The notes beneath the pieces were generated by a model, which was given only the letters and a program-made list of their open reading frames with translations, was not told the DNA's origin and made no database searches. From Bacillota bacterium (GTDB lineage: Bacteria > Bacillota > Negativicutes > Sporomusales > Sporomusaceae), in NCBI GenBank assembly GCA_023388195.1, contig JAEWGR010000114.1, positions 1 through 12,076 on the forward strand: a DNA stretch of 12,076 bases. The letters run 5' to 3'. Shown in pieces: positions 1 to 7,111 of the stretch; the stretch's first letter is position 1, and every line of letters starts with the position of its first letter. The position numbers were made by a program, and so were the translations under genes.

Positions 1-820
1 TATGCATGAGTCACCGGGGGCTGCTGTCCGCAAGAAAAAGGATGCTTCCGTAGTAGTTGCCACCAGCCTGGTAAAACAGGGGCAGTGTGATGTGGCAATA
101 TGCGCTGGCAGCACCGGGGCGGCAGTAGCGGCGGCGTTGCTTGGCCTGGGGCGCATAAAGGGCATTGAACGCCCGGCAATAGCAACGCCGATGCCGAATC
201 TGACTGGCACGACGGTGCTTGTGGATTCAGGCGCCCAGGTTGACAGCAAGCCGAAGCATCTGGTGCAGAATGCGATTATGGGAGCCATTTACGCCGAGTA
301 TGTGTTGAATATTCCAAGGCCCAGAGTAGGCCTTTTAAATATCGGTGAAGAAGACAGTAAAGGCAATGAGCAGGCGCTTACCACTTATCCGTTGCTCAAG
401 CAACTGAGTACCGTGAACTTTATTGGCAATGTGGAAGGCCGGGATATCCCTAAAGGATCAGTAGATGTTGTTGTTTGCGACGGCTTTGTCGGCAATATTG
501 TGCTAAAGCTGGGTGAGGGTCTGGCTGGTGCTATTTTGCAATTAGTAAAGGACGCCATTAAAAGCAGCGGGTTTTGGACAAAAATGGCTTCTATGTTTGT
601 TTTACCAGCTTTGCAGGGGCTTAAGAAAAAACTTGATTACGCTGAATATGGCGGGGCGCCGCTACTAGGGGTAAATGGCGGGTTTATTATCTGCCATGGC
701 AGTTCCCGGGCTAAGGCGATTAAAAACGCCATCAGGGTCGCTAAAGAGTTTACCGAACAGGATGTTGTTGCCCATATCCGTGAGAACATTGCTAAGGAGG
801 GGGTTGTAACCAATGAATAA
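1..820 (+). CDS. plsX: Phosphate acyltransferase PlsX (5' end outside window)
   Basis: PlsX converts acyl-ACP and phosphate to acyl-phosphate, the donor that PlsY uses for the first acylation of glycerol-3-phosphate. It links fatty-acid synthesis to phospholipid synthesis and is a peripheral membrane protein. Visible blocks match the family: AVRKKKDAS near the start, AGSTGA, GRIKGIERPA, DSGAQVDSKPKHLVQ, RVGLLNIGEE, NFIGNVEGRD, VCDGFVGNIVLK, YGGAPLLGVNG and HGSSRAKAI. The 272 visible residues fall about 60-75 short of the usual 330-345. The MHESP sequence at base 2 corresponds to an internal stretch just before the conserved AVRxKK block, so the ATG there is not the true start. Base 1 is the last base of the preceding codon. 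The stop (818-820) lies inside fabH, an 8-base overlap that implies translational coupling. Identification is firm; only the N-terminus is missing. Confidence 0.96.
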   Translation, partial: MHESPGAAVRKKKDASVVVATSLVKQGQCDVAICAGSTGAAVAAALLGLGRIKGIERPAIATPMPNLTGTTVLVDSGAQVDSKPKHLVQNAIMGAIYAEYVLNIPRPRVGLLNIGEEDSKGNEQALTTYPLLKQLSTVNFIGNVEGRDIPKGSVDVVVCDGFVGNIVLKLGEGLAGAILQLVKDAIKSSGFWTKMASMFVLPALQGLKKKLDYAEYGGAPLLGVNGGFIICHGSSRAKAIKNAIRVAKEFTEQDVVAHIRENIAKEGVVTNE

Positions 821-1826
821 TAAAGCTGTAGGCATTATTGGTATCGGCACATATGTTCCGGAAAAGATAATGACAAATAAGGATCTAGAGAGCATAGTAG
901 AAACCTCTGACGAATGGATTGCTGAGAGAACCGGCATTCGGGAACGGCGAATTGCGGCACCGGGTGAGGCAACCTCTGATTTAGCCAGCAGGGCAGCGCA
1001 AAAAGCACTGGCTGATGCCGGTGTGACCGCTGAAGAAATTGATCTTATCATTGTTGCTACGGCAACACCGGATATGTTGTTTCCTTCAGTAGCCTGTCTT
1101 GTACAGGCGAATATTAAAGCAACCAATGCGGCAGCGTTTGATCTGGCGGCAGGTTGTTCCGGTTTTGTCTATGGAATGGTAACCGGCAGTCAGTTTATCC
1201 AGGCCGGTTTGTATAAGAAAGTACTGGTTATCGGTGCCGAAACACTTTCGAAGATCCTCGACTGGAGTGATCGTAATACCTGTGTTTTATTTGGTGATGG
1301 TGCCGGGGCTGTAGTGTTGGCGGAAACAACGCCGGGCTGTGGTATTCTGGCAGCTCATCTTGGTGCCGATGGCGCCGGCGGCGATCTTCTGAAGCTACCG
1401 GCCGGTGGTTCACGCAATCCGGCAACGACTGATACGATTGCTCAAAAAATGCACTTTGTCCATATGAATGGCAATGAGGTATTTAAGTTTGCTGTTAAAG
1501 TTATGGGTGAGGCTGCTGTCAGGGCCTTGGAGGATGCCGGTCTTACGGCCGGTGATGTTGACTGCCTCATTCCCCATCAGGCCAACATCCGGATTATTCA
1601 GTCAGCGGCTAAGCGCCTCAAGTTACCTTTAGATAAGGTTATGGTTAATGTTGATAAATACGGCAATACTTCGGCGGCGTCAATACCTATCGCGCTGGAT
1701 GAAGCTGTACACAGCGGTAAAATAAAACAGGGCGATATTATTGTTCTGGTTGGTTTTGGTGCCGGTTTAACCTGGGCCTCAGCTGTTATAAAATGGTGCA
1801 AGGAGGCCGAAACTATTGTTAAATAG
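813..1826 (+). CDS. fabH: 3-oxoacyl-ACP synthase III (FabH)
   Basis: FabH condenses an acyl-CoA primer with malonyl-ACP to start fatty-acid chains in the cytoplasm. The 337-residue protein is slightly longer than the usual 310-335. The thiolase-fold catalytic triad is present: Cys115 in AAGCSGF, His255 in PHQAN and Asn285 in YGNTSAAS. The glycine-rich GFGAGLTW lies at 314-321, and the N-terminal SDEWIAERTGIRERR (32-46) is typical. The ATG at 813 lies within the last codons of plsX. An AAGGAGG at 794-800 sits 12 bases upstream, somewhat far but usable with coupling. The C-terminal codons contain the ribosome binding site and start codon of fabK. Primer preference (acetyl or branched acyl-CoA) cannot be read from sequence alone. 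Confidence 0.97.
   Translation: MNNKAVGIIGIGTYVPEKIMTNKDLESIVETSDEWIAERTGIRERRIAAPGEATSDLASRAAQKALADAGVTAEEIDLIIVATATPDMLFPSVACLVQANIKATNAAAFDLAAGCSGFVYGMVTGSQFIQAGLYKKVLVIGAETLSKILDWSDRNTCVLFGDGAGAVVLAETTPGCGILAAHLGADGAGGDLLKLPAGGSRNPATTDTIAQKMHFVHMNGNEVFKFAVKVMGEAAVRALEDAGLTAGDVDCLIPHQANIRIIQSAAKRLKLPLDKVMVNVDKYGNTSAASIPIALDEAVHSGKIKQGDIIVLVGFGAGLTWASAVIKWCKEAETIVK
1800..1806 (+). promoter_or_regulatory. Ribosome binding site of fabK, inside fabH
   Basis: AAGGAGG lies 9 bases before a TTG at 1816, which opens the fabK frame. No ATG stands at a suitable distance in that frame, and the next residues (LLNIKYPILQGGMA) are the normal FabK N-terminus. The site therefore decides in favour of the TTG start. 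Confidence 0.85.
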
Positions 1827-2757
1827 CAAACTCTGCCAGCTATTAAATATTAAATATCCTATTTTGCAGGGAGGCATGGCCTGGGTAGCTACTGCAGAAC
1901 TAGCTGCCGCCGTCTCCAATGCGGGTGGTCTGGGCCTTATCGGCGCCGGCCATATGCCGCCTGATGCACTCAAAGCAGAAATTATCAAGGCTAAGAGTTT
2001 GACAGACAAACCGTTTGGTGTCAATATTATGCTGATGTCACCCTTTGTTAAAGAGGTTATGCAGGTTGTCATCGACGAACGGGTAGCGGTGGTTACCACC
2101 GGTGCCGGCAATCCGGGAGAATATATTCCGGCATTAAAGGCGATTGGTACCAAAGTGATTCCGGTAGTGGCATCTGTAGCCCTGGCTAAACGTTTAGAAC
2201 GTGTCGGCATTGATGCAATTATCGCCGAGGGCATGGAAAGCGGCGGCCATGTCGGGGAAGTAACCACAATGACGCTGGTGCCCCTGGTGGCTGATGCTGT
2301 TAGTGTGCCGGTTATTGCGGCCGGAGGTATTGGCGATGCCCGTGGTGTGGTGGCTGCGCTGGCTTTAGGGGCGCAAGGTGTACAAATCGGAACCCTGTTT
2401 GCTGCCTCTGTGGAGTGCACCGCTCATCCTAATTATAAGGCGGCTATTGTCAAAGCGAAAGAACGTTCGACGATTGTTAATGGTGTTTCCACCGGGCACC
2501 CGGTTCGGGTTATTGCCAATAAGCTCACCCGTGATTTTGCCGAATTAGAAAAAAATGGCGCAACCATTGAAGAACTGGACCGGCTGGGAGTCGGTAAGCT
2601 AAAAGCAGCTGTCCGGGACGGTGATGTCGATTATGGTTCTGTTATGGTGGGACAGATAGCCGGCATGATTACCGAAATTCGTCCGGTTGCCGAGATTATG
2701 CAGGACATTGTACAAAATATTCCCCGGGTCGTTGGTGAACTCTCACAGAAAGTATAG
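1816..2757 (+). CDS. fabK: Enoyl-ACP reductase II, FMN-dependent (FabK)
   Basis: FabK reduces trans-2-enoyl-ACP, the last step of each elongation cycle, using FMN and NAD(P)H. It replaces FabI in many Gram-positive anaerobes and streptococci. The 313-residue TIM-barrel protein shows QGGMAWVA (18-25), AGGLGLIGAG (36-45), KPFGVNIMLMSPF (65-77), TTGAGNP (94-100), the active-site block AEGMESGGHVG with His145, IAAGGIGD in the phosphate-binding region (167-174) and GAQGVQIGT (185-193). The C-terminal GDVDYGSVMVGQIAG is shared with well-studied streptococcal FabK, and the resemblance runs full length. Translation starts at TTG 1816, overlapping fabH by 11 bases. A related but cysteine-rich paralogue lies at 4898. 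This copy lacks the cysteine cluster and is the better candidate for the essential reductase. Confidence 0.94.
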   Translation: MLNSKLCQLLNIKYPILQGGMAWVATAELAAAVSNAGGLGLIGAGHMPPDALKAEIIKAKSLTDKPFGVNIMLMSPFVKEVMQVVIDERVAVVTTGAGNPGEYIPALKAIGTKVIPVVASVALAKRLERVGIDAIIAEGMESGGHVGEVTTMTLVPLVADAVSVPVIAAGGIGDARGVVAALALGAQGVQIGTLFAASVECTAHPNYKAAIVKAKERSTIVNGVSTGHPVRVIANKLTRDFAELEKNGATIEELDRLGVGKLKAAVRDGDVDYGSVMVGQIAGMITEIRPVAEIMQDIVQNIPRVVGELSQKV

Positions 2758-2787
2758 ATATTCAAAATTACATAAGGAGGGAATGAA

Positions 2788-3732
2788 ATGGGAAAACTTG
2801 CTTTTGTTTTTCCTGGACAGGGCTCTCAAGCCGTAGGCATGGGAAAAGATCTGTATGACAAGTATGATGCAGTCCAGGCGATTTTCAAGTCGGCTGATGA
2901 AGCGCTTGGTTTTTCAATTACCGATTTGTGTTTTAATGGGCCGGAGGAAGAGCTTAAAAAGACCTATAACACGCAGCCGGCTATTCTGACTGTTAGTGTG
3001 GCCTGTTATGAGGTTCTGAAGCTGCATGGTATTAAGCCTGATATTGTTGCCGGTCATAGTCTGGGCGAGTATTCGGCGTTAGTTGCCGCGGGCTCGCTTG
3101 CTTTCAGCGATGCAGTGCAGCTGGTCAGGAAACGTGGCCAGTTTATGCAGGAAGCAGTACCACTGGGCGAAGGCAGCATGGCTGCGATTATGGGGCTTGA
3201 ACGGGCCAAGGTGGTTGAGATCTGCCAGCAGGTGGAAGCTGAGGTTGGTGCAGTTCAGGCCGTAAATTTCAACTGCCCTGGACAGATTGTTATTGCCGGT
3301 ACCACGCAGGCTGTGGAGAAGGCGAATGAGCTGCTAAAGGCTGCCGGGGCCAAACGGGCTATTTTATTACCTGTAAGCGCTCCGTTCCACAGCACGCTGA
3401 TGCAGCCGGCAGCCCAGAAGCTGAGCACTGAACTGGATAAAGTTGATATTAAAGAGGCTGTCATTCCGGTAGTGGCAAATGTGGATGGGAAATTGGTGAC
3501 GCAAGGCGGGGCTATCAAAGAATCACTGGTGAAACAGGCAGCCAGTCCCGTATTATGGGAAGATTGCGTAGCCCAGATTACCAGTCAGGGTGTAACTACG
3601 TTTATTGAGGTGGGCCCTGGCAAGGTTCTTACCGGCTTCACTAAGAAAATAGCCAAAGAGATGGAAACATTAAATATTGAAGACGCGGCTTCTTTAGAAA
3701 AAATCCTTGATTATTTTAAGGAGGTTCGCTAA
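2788..3732 (+). CDS. fabD: Malonyl-CoA:ACP transacylase (FabD)
   Basis: FabD transfers the malonyl group from CoA to the phosphopantetheine arm of ACP, supplying FabH and FabF with extender units. The length (314 residues) is standard. Expected residues are in place: QGSQ (11-14), nucleophile Ser91 in GHSLGE, Arg116 in RKRGQFM, His201 in APFHS and Gln250 in VKQAASPVLW. The C-terminal EVGPGKVL block is also present. The ATG at 2788 follows AAGGAGG (2774-2780) by 7 bases. A 30-base gap separates it from fabK, and its stop is one base before the fabG start. Confidence 0.97.
   Translation: MGKLAFVFPGQGSQAVGMGKDLYDKYDAVQAIFKSADEALGFSITDLCFNGPEEELKKTYNTQPAILTVSVACYEVLKLHGIKPDIVAGHSLGEYSALVAAGSLAFSDAVQLVRKRGQFMQEAVPLGEGSMAAIMGLERAKVVEICQQVEAEVGAVQAVNFNCPGQIVIAGTTQAVEKANELLKAAGAKRAILLPVSAPFHSTLMQPAAQKLSTELDKVDIKEAVIPVVANVDGKLVTQGGAIKESLVKQAASPVLWEDCVAQITSQGVTTFIEVGPGKVLTGFTKKIAKEMETLNIEDAASLEKILDYFKEVR
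3718..3724 (+). promoter_or_regulatory. Ribosome binding site of fabG, inside fabD
   Basis: AAGGAGG lies 9 bases before the ATG at 3734. It rules out the earlier in-frame ATG at 3707, which would add nine residues not seen in FabG and has no such site. Confidence 0.85.
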
Positions 3733-3733
3733 A

Positions 3734-4477
3734 ATGCATTTAGATGGACATGTGGCAATTGTTACCGGCGCATCCAGAGGCATCGGTCGGGCAATAGCTA
3801 TTGCTCTGGCTAATGTTGGGGCCAAAGTGGTAATTAATTATGCCGGTAATGCGGCCGCGGCGGAAGAGGTGCGTAAAACCATCACTGACAAGGGCGGCGA
3901 TGCGATTACTTTTCAGGCGGATATAGCCAATGCGGAAGCAGTGGATAGCCTGGTAAAGAAAACCGTCGAGATGTATGGCAAGATTGATATTCTGGTTAAC
4001 AATGCCGGGATAACCCGTGATACACTGCTGATGCGAATGAAAGACGAAGATTGGGATGCCGTGATAAATACCAATCTAAAAGGGGTATTCTATTGTACTA
4101 AGGCAGTGTCAAAAATTATGATGAAGCAAAGAAGCGGTAAAATCATTAATATGACTTCCGTTGTCGGGCTGATGGGCAATGCCGGGCAGGCAAATTATGC
4201 TGCTGCCAAGGCCGGGGTCATTGGCTTTACCAAATCAATGGCCAAAGAATTGGCCTCACGCGGTATAACCGTCAATGCTATTGCGCCAGGTTTTATTGCC
4301 ACCGATATGACGCATGGTCTGTCTGAACAGGTAAAAAGCGATTTAGCCACCAAGATTCCCCTTGGCCGTCTGGGTACGGCTGAAGACGTGGCCGCTGCCG
4401 CCGTGTTTCTGGCAACAGAATCTGCAAATTATATTACCGGGCAGACTTTAAATGTTGACGGTGGTATGGTAATGTAA
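3734..4477 (+). CDS. fabG: 3-oxoacyl-ACP reductase (FabG)
   Basis: FabG uses NADPH to reduce 3-ketoacyl-ACP to 3-hydroxyacyl-ACP in the elongation cycle. It is a 247-residue short-chain dehydrogenase, the usual length for FabG. The cofactor motif TGASRGIG lies at 11-18, NNAG at 89-92, and the catalytic tetrad is Asn114, Ser142, Tyr155 and Lys159 (YAAAK). The PGFIATDMT loop (185-193) and terminal GQTLNVDGGM are typical of FabG rather than other short-chain dehydrogenases. Position between fabD and acpP supports the assignment. The chosen ATG at 3734 gives the normal N-terminus and comes one base after the fabD stop, with the ribosome binding site inside fabD. Confidence 0.96.
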   Translation: MHLDGHVAIVTGASRGIGRAIAIALANVGAKVVINYAGNAAAAEEVRKTITDKGGDAITFQADIANAEAVDSLVKKTVEMYGKIDILVNNAGITRDTLLMRMKDEDWDAVINTNLKGVFYCTKAVSKIMMKQRSGKIINMTSVVGLMGNAGQANYAAAKAGVIGFTKSMAKELASRGITVNAIAPGFIATDMTHGLSEQVKSDLATKIPLGRLGTAEDVAAAAVFLATESANYITGQTLNVDGGMVM

Positions 4478-4499
4478 TAGATGGTTGAAACTGCCTTGG

Positions 4500-4509
4500 A
4501 AGGAGGTGA
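4500..4509 (+). promoter_or_regulatory. Very strong Shine-Dalgarno sequence of acpP
   Basis: AAGGAGGTGA is a 10-base perfect match to the anti-Shine-Dalgarno end of 16S rRNA. It precedes the ATG at 4519, with 12 bases between GGAGG and the start. Such a long match suits the very high ACP demand. Confidence 0.85.
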
Positions 4510-4518
4510 ACACCCATC

Positions 4519-4755
4519 ATGACAACTTTTGACAAGGTTAAAGAAATCGTTGTTGAACAGCTCGGCGTTGATGAAGCAGACGTAGCTATGAATTCTACTT
4601 TCATTGACGATCTCGGCGCTGATTCGCTGGACATTGTTGAATTGATTATGGCCTTTGAAGAGGAATTCAGCATCGAAATTCCAGACGAAATAGCTGAAAA
4701 AATTAAAACAGTAAAAGACGCTGTGGAGTACATAGACAAGGAAAAACAGGCGTAA
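4519..4755 (+). CDS. acpP: Acyl carrier protein
   Basis: ACP carries growing acyl chains as thioesters on 4'-phosphopantetheine and is the shared substrate of every Fab enzyme in this operon and of PlsX. The protein has 78 residues and is strongly acidic, as expected. The modification site is Ser36 in DLGADSLDIVEL, followed by the conserved helix FEEEFSIEIPDE (47-58). It has the strongest ribosome binding site in the window. Downstream lies a 142-base gap with a long hairpin, which may affect how much acpP message accumulates relative to the genes after it. Confidence 0.98.
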   Translation: MTTFDKVKEIVVEQLGVDEADVAMNSTFIDDLGADSLDIVELIMAFEEEFSIEIPDEIAEKIKTVKDAVEYIDKEKQA

Positions 4756-4784
4756 TTTAGCGTTTTACCGTCATCGGAGCAAGA

Positions 4785-4851
4785 CATTACCTTTGGTAGA
4801 TGAAGAAAGTCCCGTGGAAGCTTTTTTCGCGGGACTTTCTTAAAGGTAATG
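4785..4851 (+). other. Long interrupted hairpin between acpP and the second flavoenzyme gene
   Basis: Two nested perfect inverted repeats are present. The inner stem is 12 bp (4803-4814 with 4830-4841) closing a 15-base loop. The outer stem is 10 bp (4785-4794 with 4842-4851). The arms adjoin on the 3' side and are separated by an 8-base bulge, GGTAGATG, on the 5' side, giving 22 paired bases in all. The six Ts lie in the loop (4822-4827) and no T tract follows the structure, so it is not a standard intrinsic terminator. It may protect or define the 3' end of acpP RNA, or be a processing site. It could also be a remnant of a small repeat. Pairing is directly visible; the role is inference. 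Confidence 0.7.
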
Positions 4852-4897
4852 ATTTGTTGTAGCTTATGGTAGGGTTATTGATTGGAGGAGTTGTTAC

Positions 4898-5845
4898 TTG
4901 AAACTTCCGGAGCTTAAAATTGGCCAACTTGTTGCTAAGATTCCTATTATCCAAGGGGGCATGGCAATAAGACTTTCAACTGCCCGCTTGGCGGCGGCAG
5001 TGGCTGAAGCTGGCGGTATCGGACTTATTGCAGCATCTGGCATGGGCTTTGAGGAATTGCGTCATGAAATTCGCTTGGCCCGCAGTTTGACTAAGGGAAT
5101 AGTTGGTATAAACATTATGGTGGCGGCCAGAGAGTTTGCCCGTTATGTTGATACTGCCATTGATGAAGGAATTGATTTGGTAGTGGCAGGAGCCGGGTTT
5201 TCTCGTGATGTATTTCCAATGGGAAAAAAGTCTGGTACTCCAATCGTGCCTATTGTGTCATCGGTTAAAGCAGCCAAAATTTCGGAAAAGTTAGGTGCCG
5301 CAGCTATCATTGTCGAAGGTAAGGAAGCCGGTGGTCATTTAGGAACCGACCAGCCTCTGCAGGCAGTCTTACCCGATATTAAAAACGCTGTGAGCATTCC
5401 TGTGATTGGTGCTGGCGGGATTATGTCCGGCCGGGATATTGTTGAAGTTATGAAACTGGGAGCCGATGGCGTACAAATGGGAACAAGATTTGCCGCCAGT
5501 GAGGAGTCAAATGCAGCTCCGGCTCTAAAAGAATTTTATCTTAAGGCTAAACATGAAGATGTGGTCTTAATCAAAAGTCCCGTAGGCTTACCGGGACGGG
5601 CAATAAAAAATCCTTTTGCTAAGAAAATTCTTGAGTGTACCACAGATGGTCCTACAGCCTGTGTTGCCTGCTTAAAACATTGTGAACAGAACTTCTGTAT
5701 TATCAATGCGCTTATTCGGGCTCAGCAGGGGGATGTCGATACCGGGCTGGTATTTACCGGTGAGTATATTCATAAAATAGATGAAATCTTACCTGTCAAA
5801 GAAATTTTTGCACGGCTTCTAAAAGAAGTTGAAGAAATAAACTAG
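4898..5845 (+). CDS. FabK/nitronate monooxygenase-family flavoenzyme with cysteine cluster (UfaA/FabX-like)
   Basis: The 315-residue TIM-barrel flavoprotein is clearly related to FabK: QGGMAIRLS (19-27), AGGIGLIAAS (38-47), VAGAG, EGKEAGGHLG with the conserved His147, IGAGGI (170-175), GADGVQMGT (188-196) and GDVDTGLVFTGE near the end. It differs in carrying Cys247, Cys255, Cys258, Cys262 and Cys267 (C-x2-C-x3-C-x4-C for the last four), consistent with an iron-sulfur site. Automatic annotation would probably call it nitronate monooxygenase. Position between acpP and fabF points to acyl-ACP chemistry. Known relatives are Neisseria UfaA, needed for anaerobic unsaturated fatty-acid synthesis, and Helicobacter FabX, an FMN plus [4Fe-4S] acyl-ACP dehydrogenase/isomerase. 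A role in unsaturation is therefore inferred. A second enoyl reductase is the alternative. The start is TTG 4898, with GGAGG at 4884-4888. Confidence 0.85.
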   Translation: MKLPELKIGQLVAKIPIIQGGMAIRLSTARLAAAVAEAGGIGLIAASGMGFEELRHEIRLARSLTKGIVGINIMVAAREFARYVDTAIDEGIDLVVAGAGFSRDVFPMGKKSGTPIVPIVSSVKAAKISEKLGAAAIIVEGKEAGGHLGTDQPLQAVLPDIKNAVSIPVIGAGGIMSGRDIVEVMKLGADGVQMGTRFAASEESNAAPALKEFYLKAKHEDVVLIKSPVGLPGRAIKNPFAKKILECTTDGPTACVACLKHCEQNFCIINALIRAQQGDVDTGLVFTGEYIHKIDEILPVKEIFARLLKEVEEIN

Positions 5846-5846
5846 T

Positions 5847-5853
5847 GAGGTGA
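5847..5853 (+). promoter_or_regulatory. Ribosome binding site deciding the fabF TTG start
   Basis: GAGGTGA lies just upstream of the TTG at 5860, with nine bases between GAGG and the start. The resulting MKKRVVITGLGAITPVG is the standard FabF N-terminus, and no ATG lies in frame nearby. Confidence 0.75.
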
Positions 5854-5859
5854 CCTTTT

Positions 5860-7101
5860 TTGAAAAAACGCGTTGTAATTACAGGGCTAGGGGCGATTAC
5901 ACCTGTCGGTATTGGCACAGAAAACTTTTGGCAGGCATTGGTTGCCGGTAAATCAGGCATTGACCGCATCAGCCGTTTTGATCCTACTGAATATACGACC
6001 CAAATTGCCGGGGAAGTAAAAGACTTTGAACCAGCCCAATATATCGATAAAAAAGAAGCCAAGCGTATGGACCGTTGCACTCAGTTTGCGATTGCCGCCG
6101 CTAAAATGGCATTCGAAGACTCCGGTATTGTGCTGGATCAGGAGGACCGCAGCCGGATAGGAACTCTAATTGGCACCGGCATTGGCGGTATGGATACACT
6201 GCATGACCAGTATAAGACTTTGTTTGATAAAGGGCCGAACCGGATCAGTCCGTTTTTTGTACCGATGATGATTGCTAATATGCCTGCAGGCCAAACCTCG
6301 ATCACTTTCGGTCTCCAGGGACCTTGCAGCTGTGTGGTTACCGCCTGCGCCACAGGTACCAATGCAATCGGCGACGCCTTTAAGATAATCCAGCGCGGCG
6401 ATGCGGATGTTATGGTTGCCGGTGGAACAGAAGCAGCGATTTCGCCGGCGGCTGTAGCCGGATTCTGCGCCATGAAAGCGATGTCTACCCGTAATGACGA
6501 ACCACAGAAGGCGTCACGGCCTTTCGACAAAGACCGTAGCGGCTTTGTTATGGGTGAAGGTGCCGGTATTGTCATTATGGAGTCACTGGAGCACGCTTTA
6601 GCCCGGGGGGCAAAAATATATGCTGAGGTTGTTGGCTATGGTTTTAATGCGGATGCCTATCATATTACGGCTCCGGCTCCGGAAGGTGCCCAGGCCGCAA
6701 AGTGCATGGCGATGGCGCTCAAAGACGCCGGTATTGAGCCGTCCGCAGTGGATTATATCAATGCCCATGGCACCTCAACCCCGCTGAATGACAAGAATGA
6801 GACACTGGCGATCAAAGCTTTGTTTGGTGATCATGCTAAAAAGCTTAAAGTCAGTTCGATTAAGTCAATGACAGGACACTTGTTAGGTGCGGCAGGCGGT
6901 ATTGAAACGATTGCCACTGTGCTTACGATAACCAACAGCATTATTCCACCGACGATTAATCTGGAAACCCAAGATCCTGAACTCGACCTGGATTATGTAC
7001 CTAATAAAGCCCAGGAACACGTTGTTAATGTGGCACTTTCGAACTCATTTGGCTTCGGCGGTCACAATGCAACTATCCTGGTGAAAAAGTACCAGGCGTA
7101 A
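5860..7101 (+). CDS. fabF: 3-oxoacyl-ACP synthase II (FabF)
   Basis: FabF elongates acyl-ACP by Claisen condensation with malonyl-ACP and handles longer chains; in many bacteria it is the only elongating condensing enzyme. The 413-residue protein has the usual length. Catalytic residues are Cys163 in TACATG, His303 in NAHGTSTPLND, Lys335 in SSIKSMTGH and His340. The terminal SNSFGFGGHNAT contains the gate residues. Translation starts at TTG 5860, 14 bases after the preceding flavoenzyme gene. The stop lies 10 bases before rnc. In an organism without FabB, this enzyme would also elongate any unsaturated intermediate made by the neighbouring flavoenzyme; that link is inference. Confidence 0.97.
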   Translation: MKKRVVITGLGAITPVGIGTENFWQALVAGKSGIDRISRFDPTEYTTQIAGEVKDFEPAQYIDKKEAKRMDRCTQFAIAAAKMAFEDSGIVLDQEDRSRIGTLIGTGIGGMDTLHDQYKTLFDKGPNRISPFFVPMMIANMPAGQTSITFGLQGPCSCVVTACATGTNAIGDAFKIIQRGDADVMVAGGTEAAISPAAVAGFCAMKAMSTRNDEPQKASRPFDKDRSGFVMGEGAGIVIMESLEHALARGAKIYAEVVGYGFNADAYHITAPAPEGAQAAKCMAMALKDAGIEPSAVDYINAHGTSTPLNDKNETLAIKALFGDHAKKLKVSSIKSMTGHLLGAAGGIETIATVLTITNSIIPPTINLETQDPELDLDYVPNKAQEHVVNVALSNSFGFGGHNATILVKKYQA

Positions 7102-7111
7102 ACTGTTTGCG

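Noticed and set aside
2..4. ATG at base 2 as the true start of plsX
   Set aside because: It lies just before the AVRxKK block, which in complete PlsX is about 60-75 residues from the N-terminus; the gene continues upstream of the window.
1779..2420. 213-codon open frame on the minus strand over fabK
   Set aside because: The predicted protein is a Thr/Ala/Ser/Pro-rich string typical of antisense frames, resembles no family, and lies opposite a firmly identified gene. Other antisense frames (for example 665-1126 and 6138-6575) were rejected for the same reason.
3707..3733. Earlier ATG for fabG overlapping the end of fabD
   Set aside because: It would add nine residues (MIILRRFAK) absent from FabG proteins and has no ribosome binding site; AAGGAGG at 3718-3724 serves ATG 3734.
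4818..4830. T6 run at 4822-4827 as a terminator tract
   Set aside because: The run lies in the loop of the larger hairpin and no stable stem ends immediately before it.
4852..4890. Separate promoter for the second flavoenzyme gene
   Set aside because: The best pair (TTGTTG at 4854 and TATTGA at 4876) is a poor match with a 16-base spacer; not convincing.
2758..4897. FapR-type operator within the operon gaps
   Set aside because: I looked for a TTAGTACC-type inverted repeat in the gaps and saw none; any such site would be upstream of plsX, outside the window.
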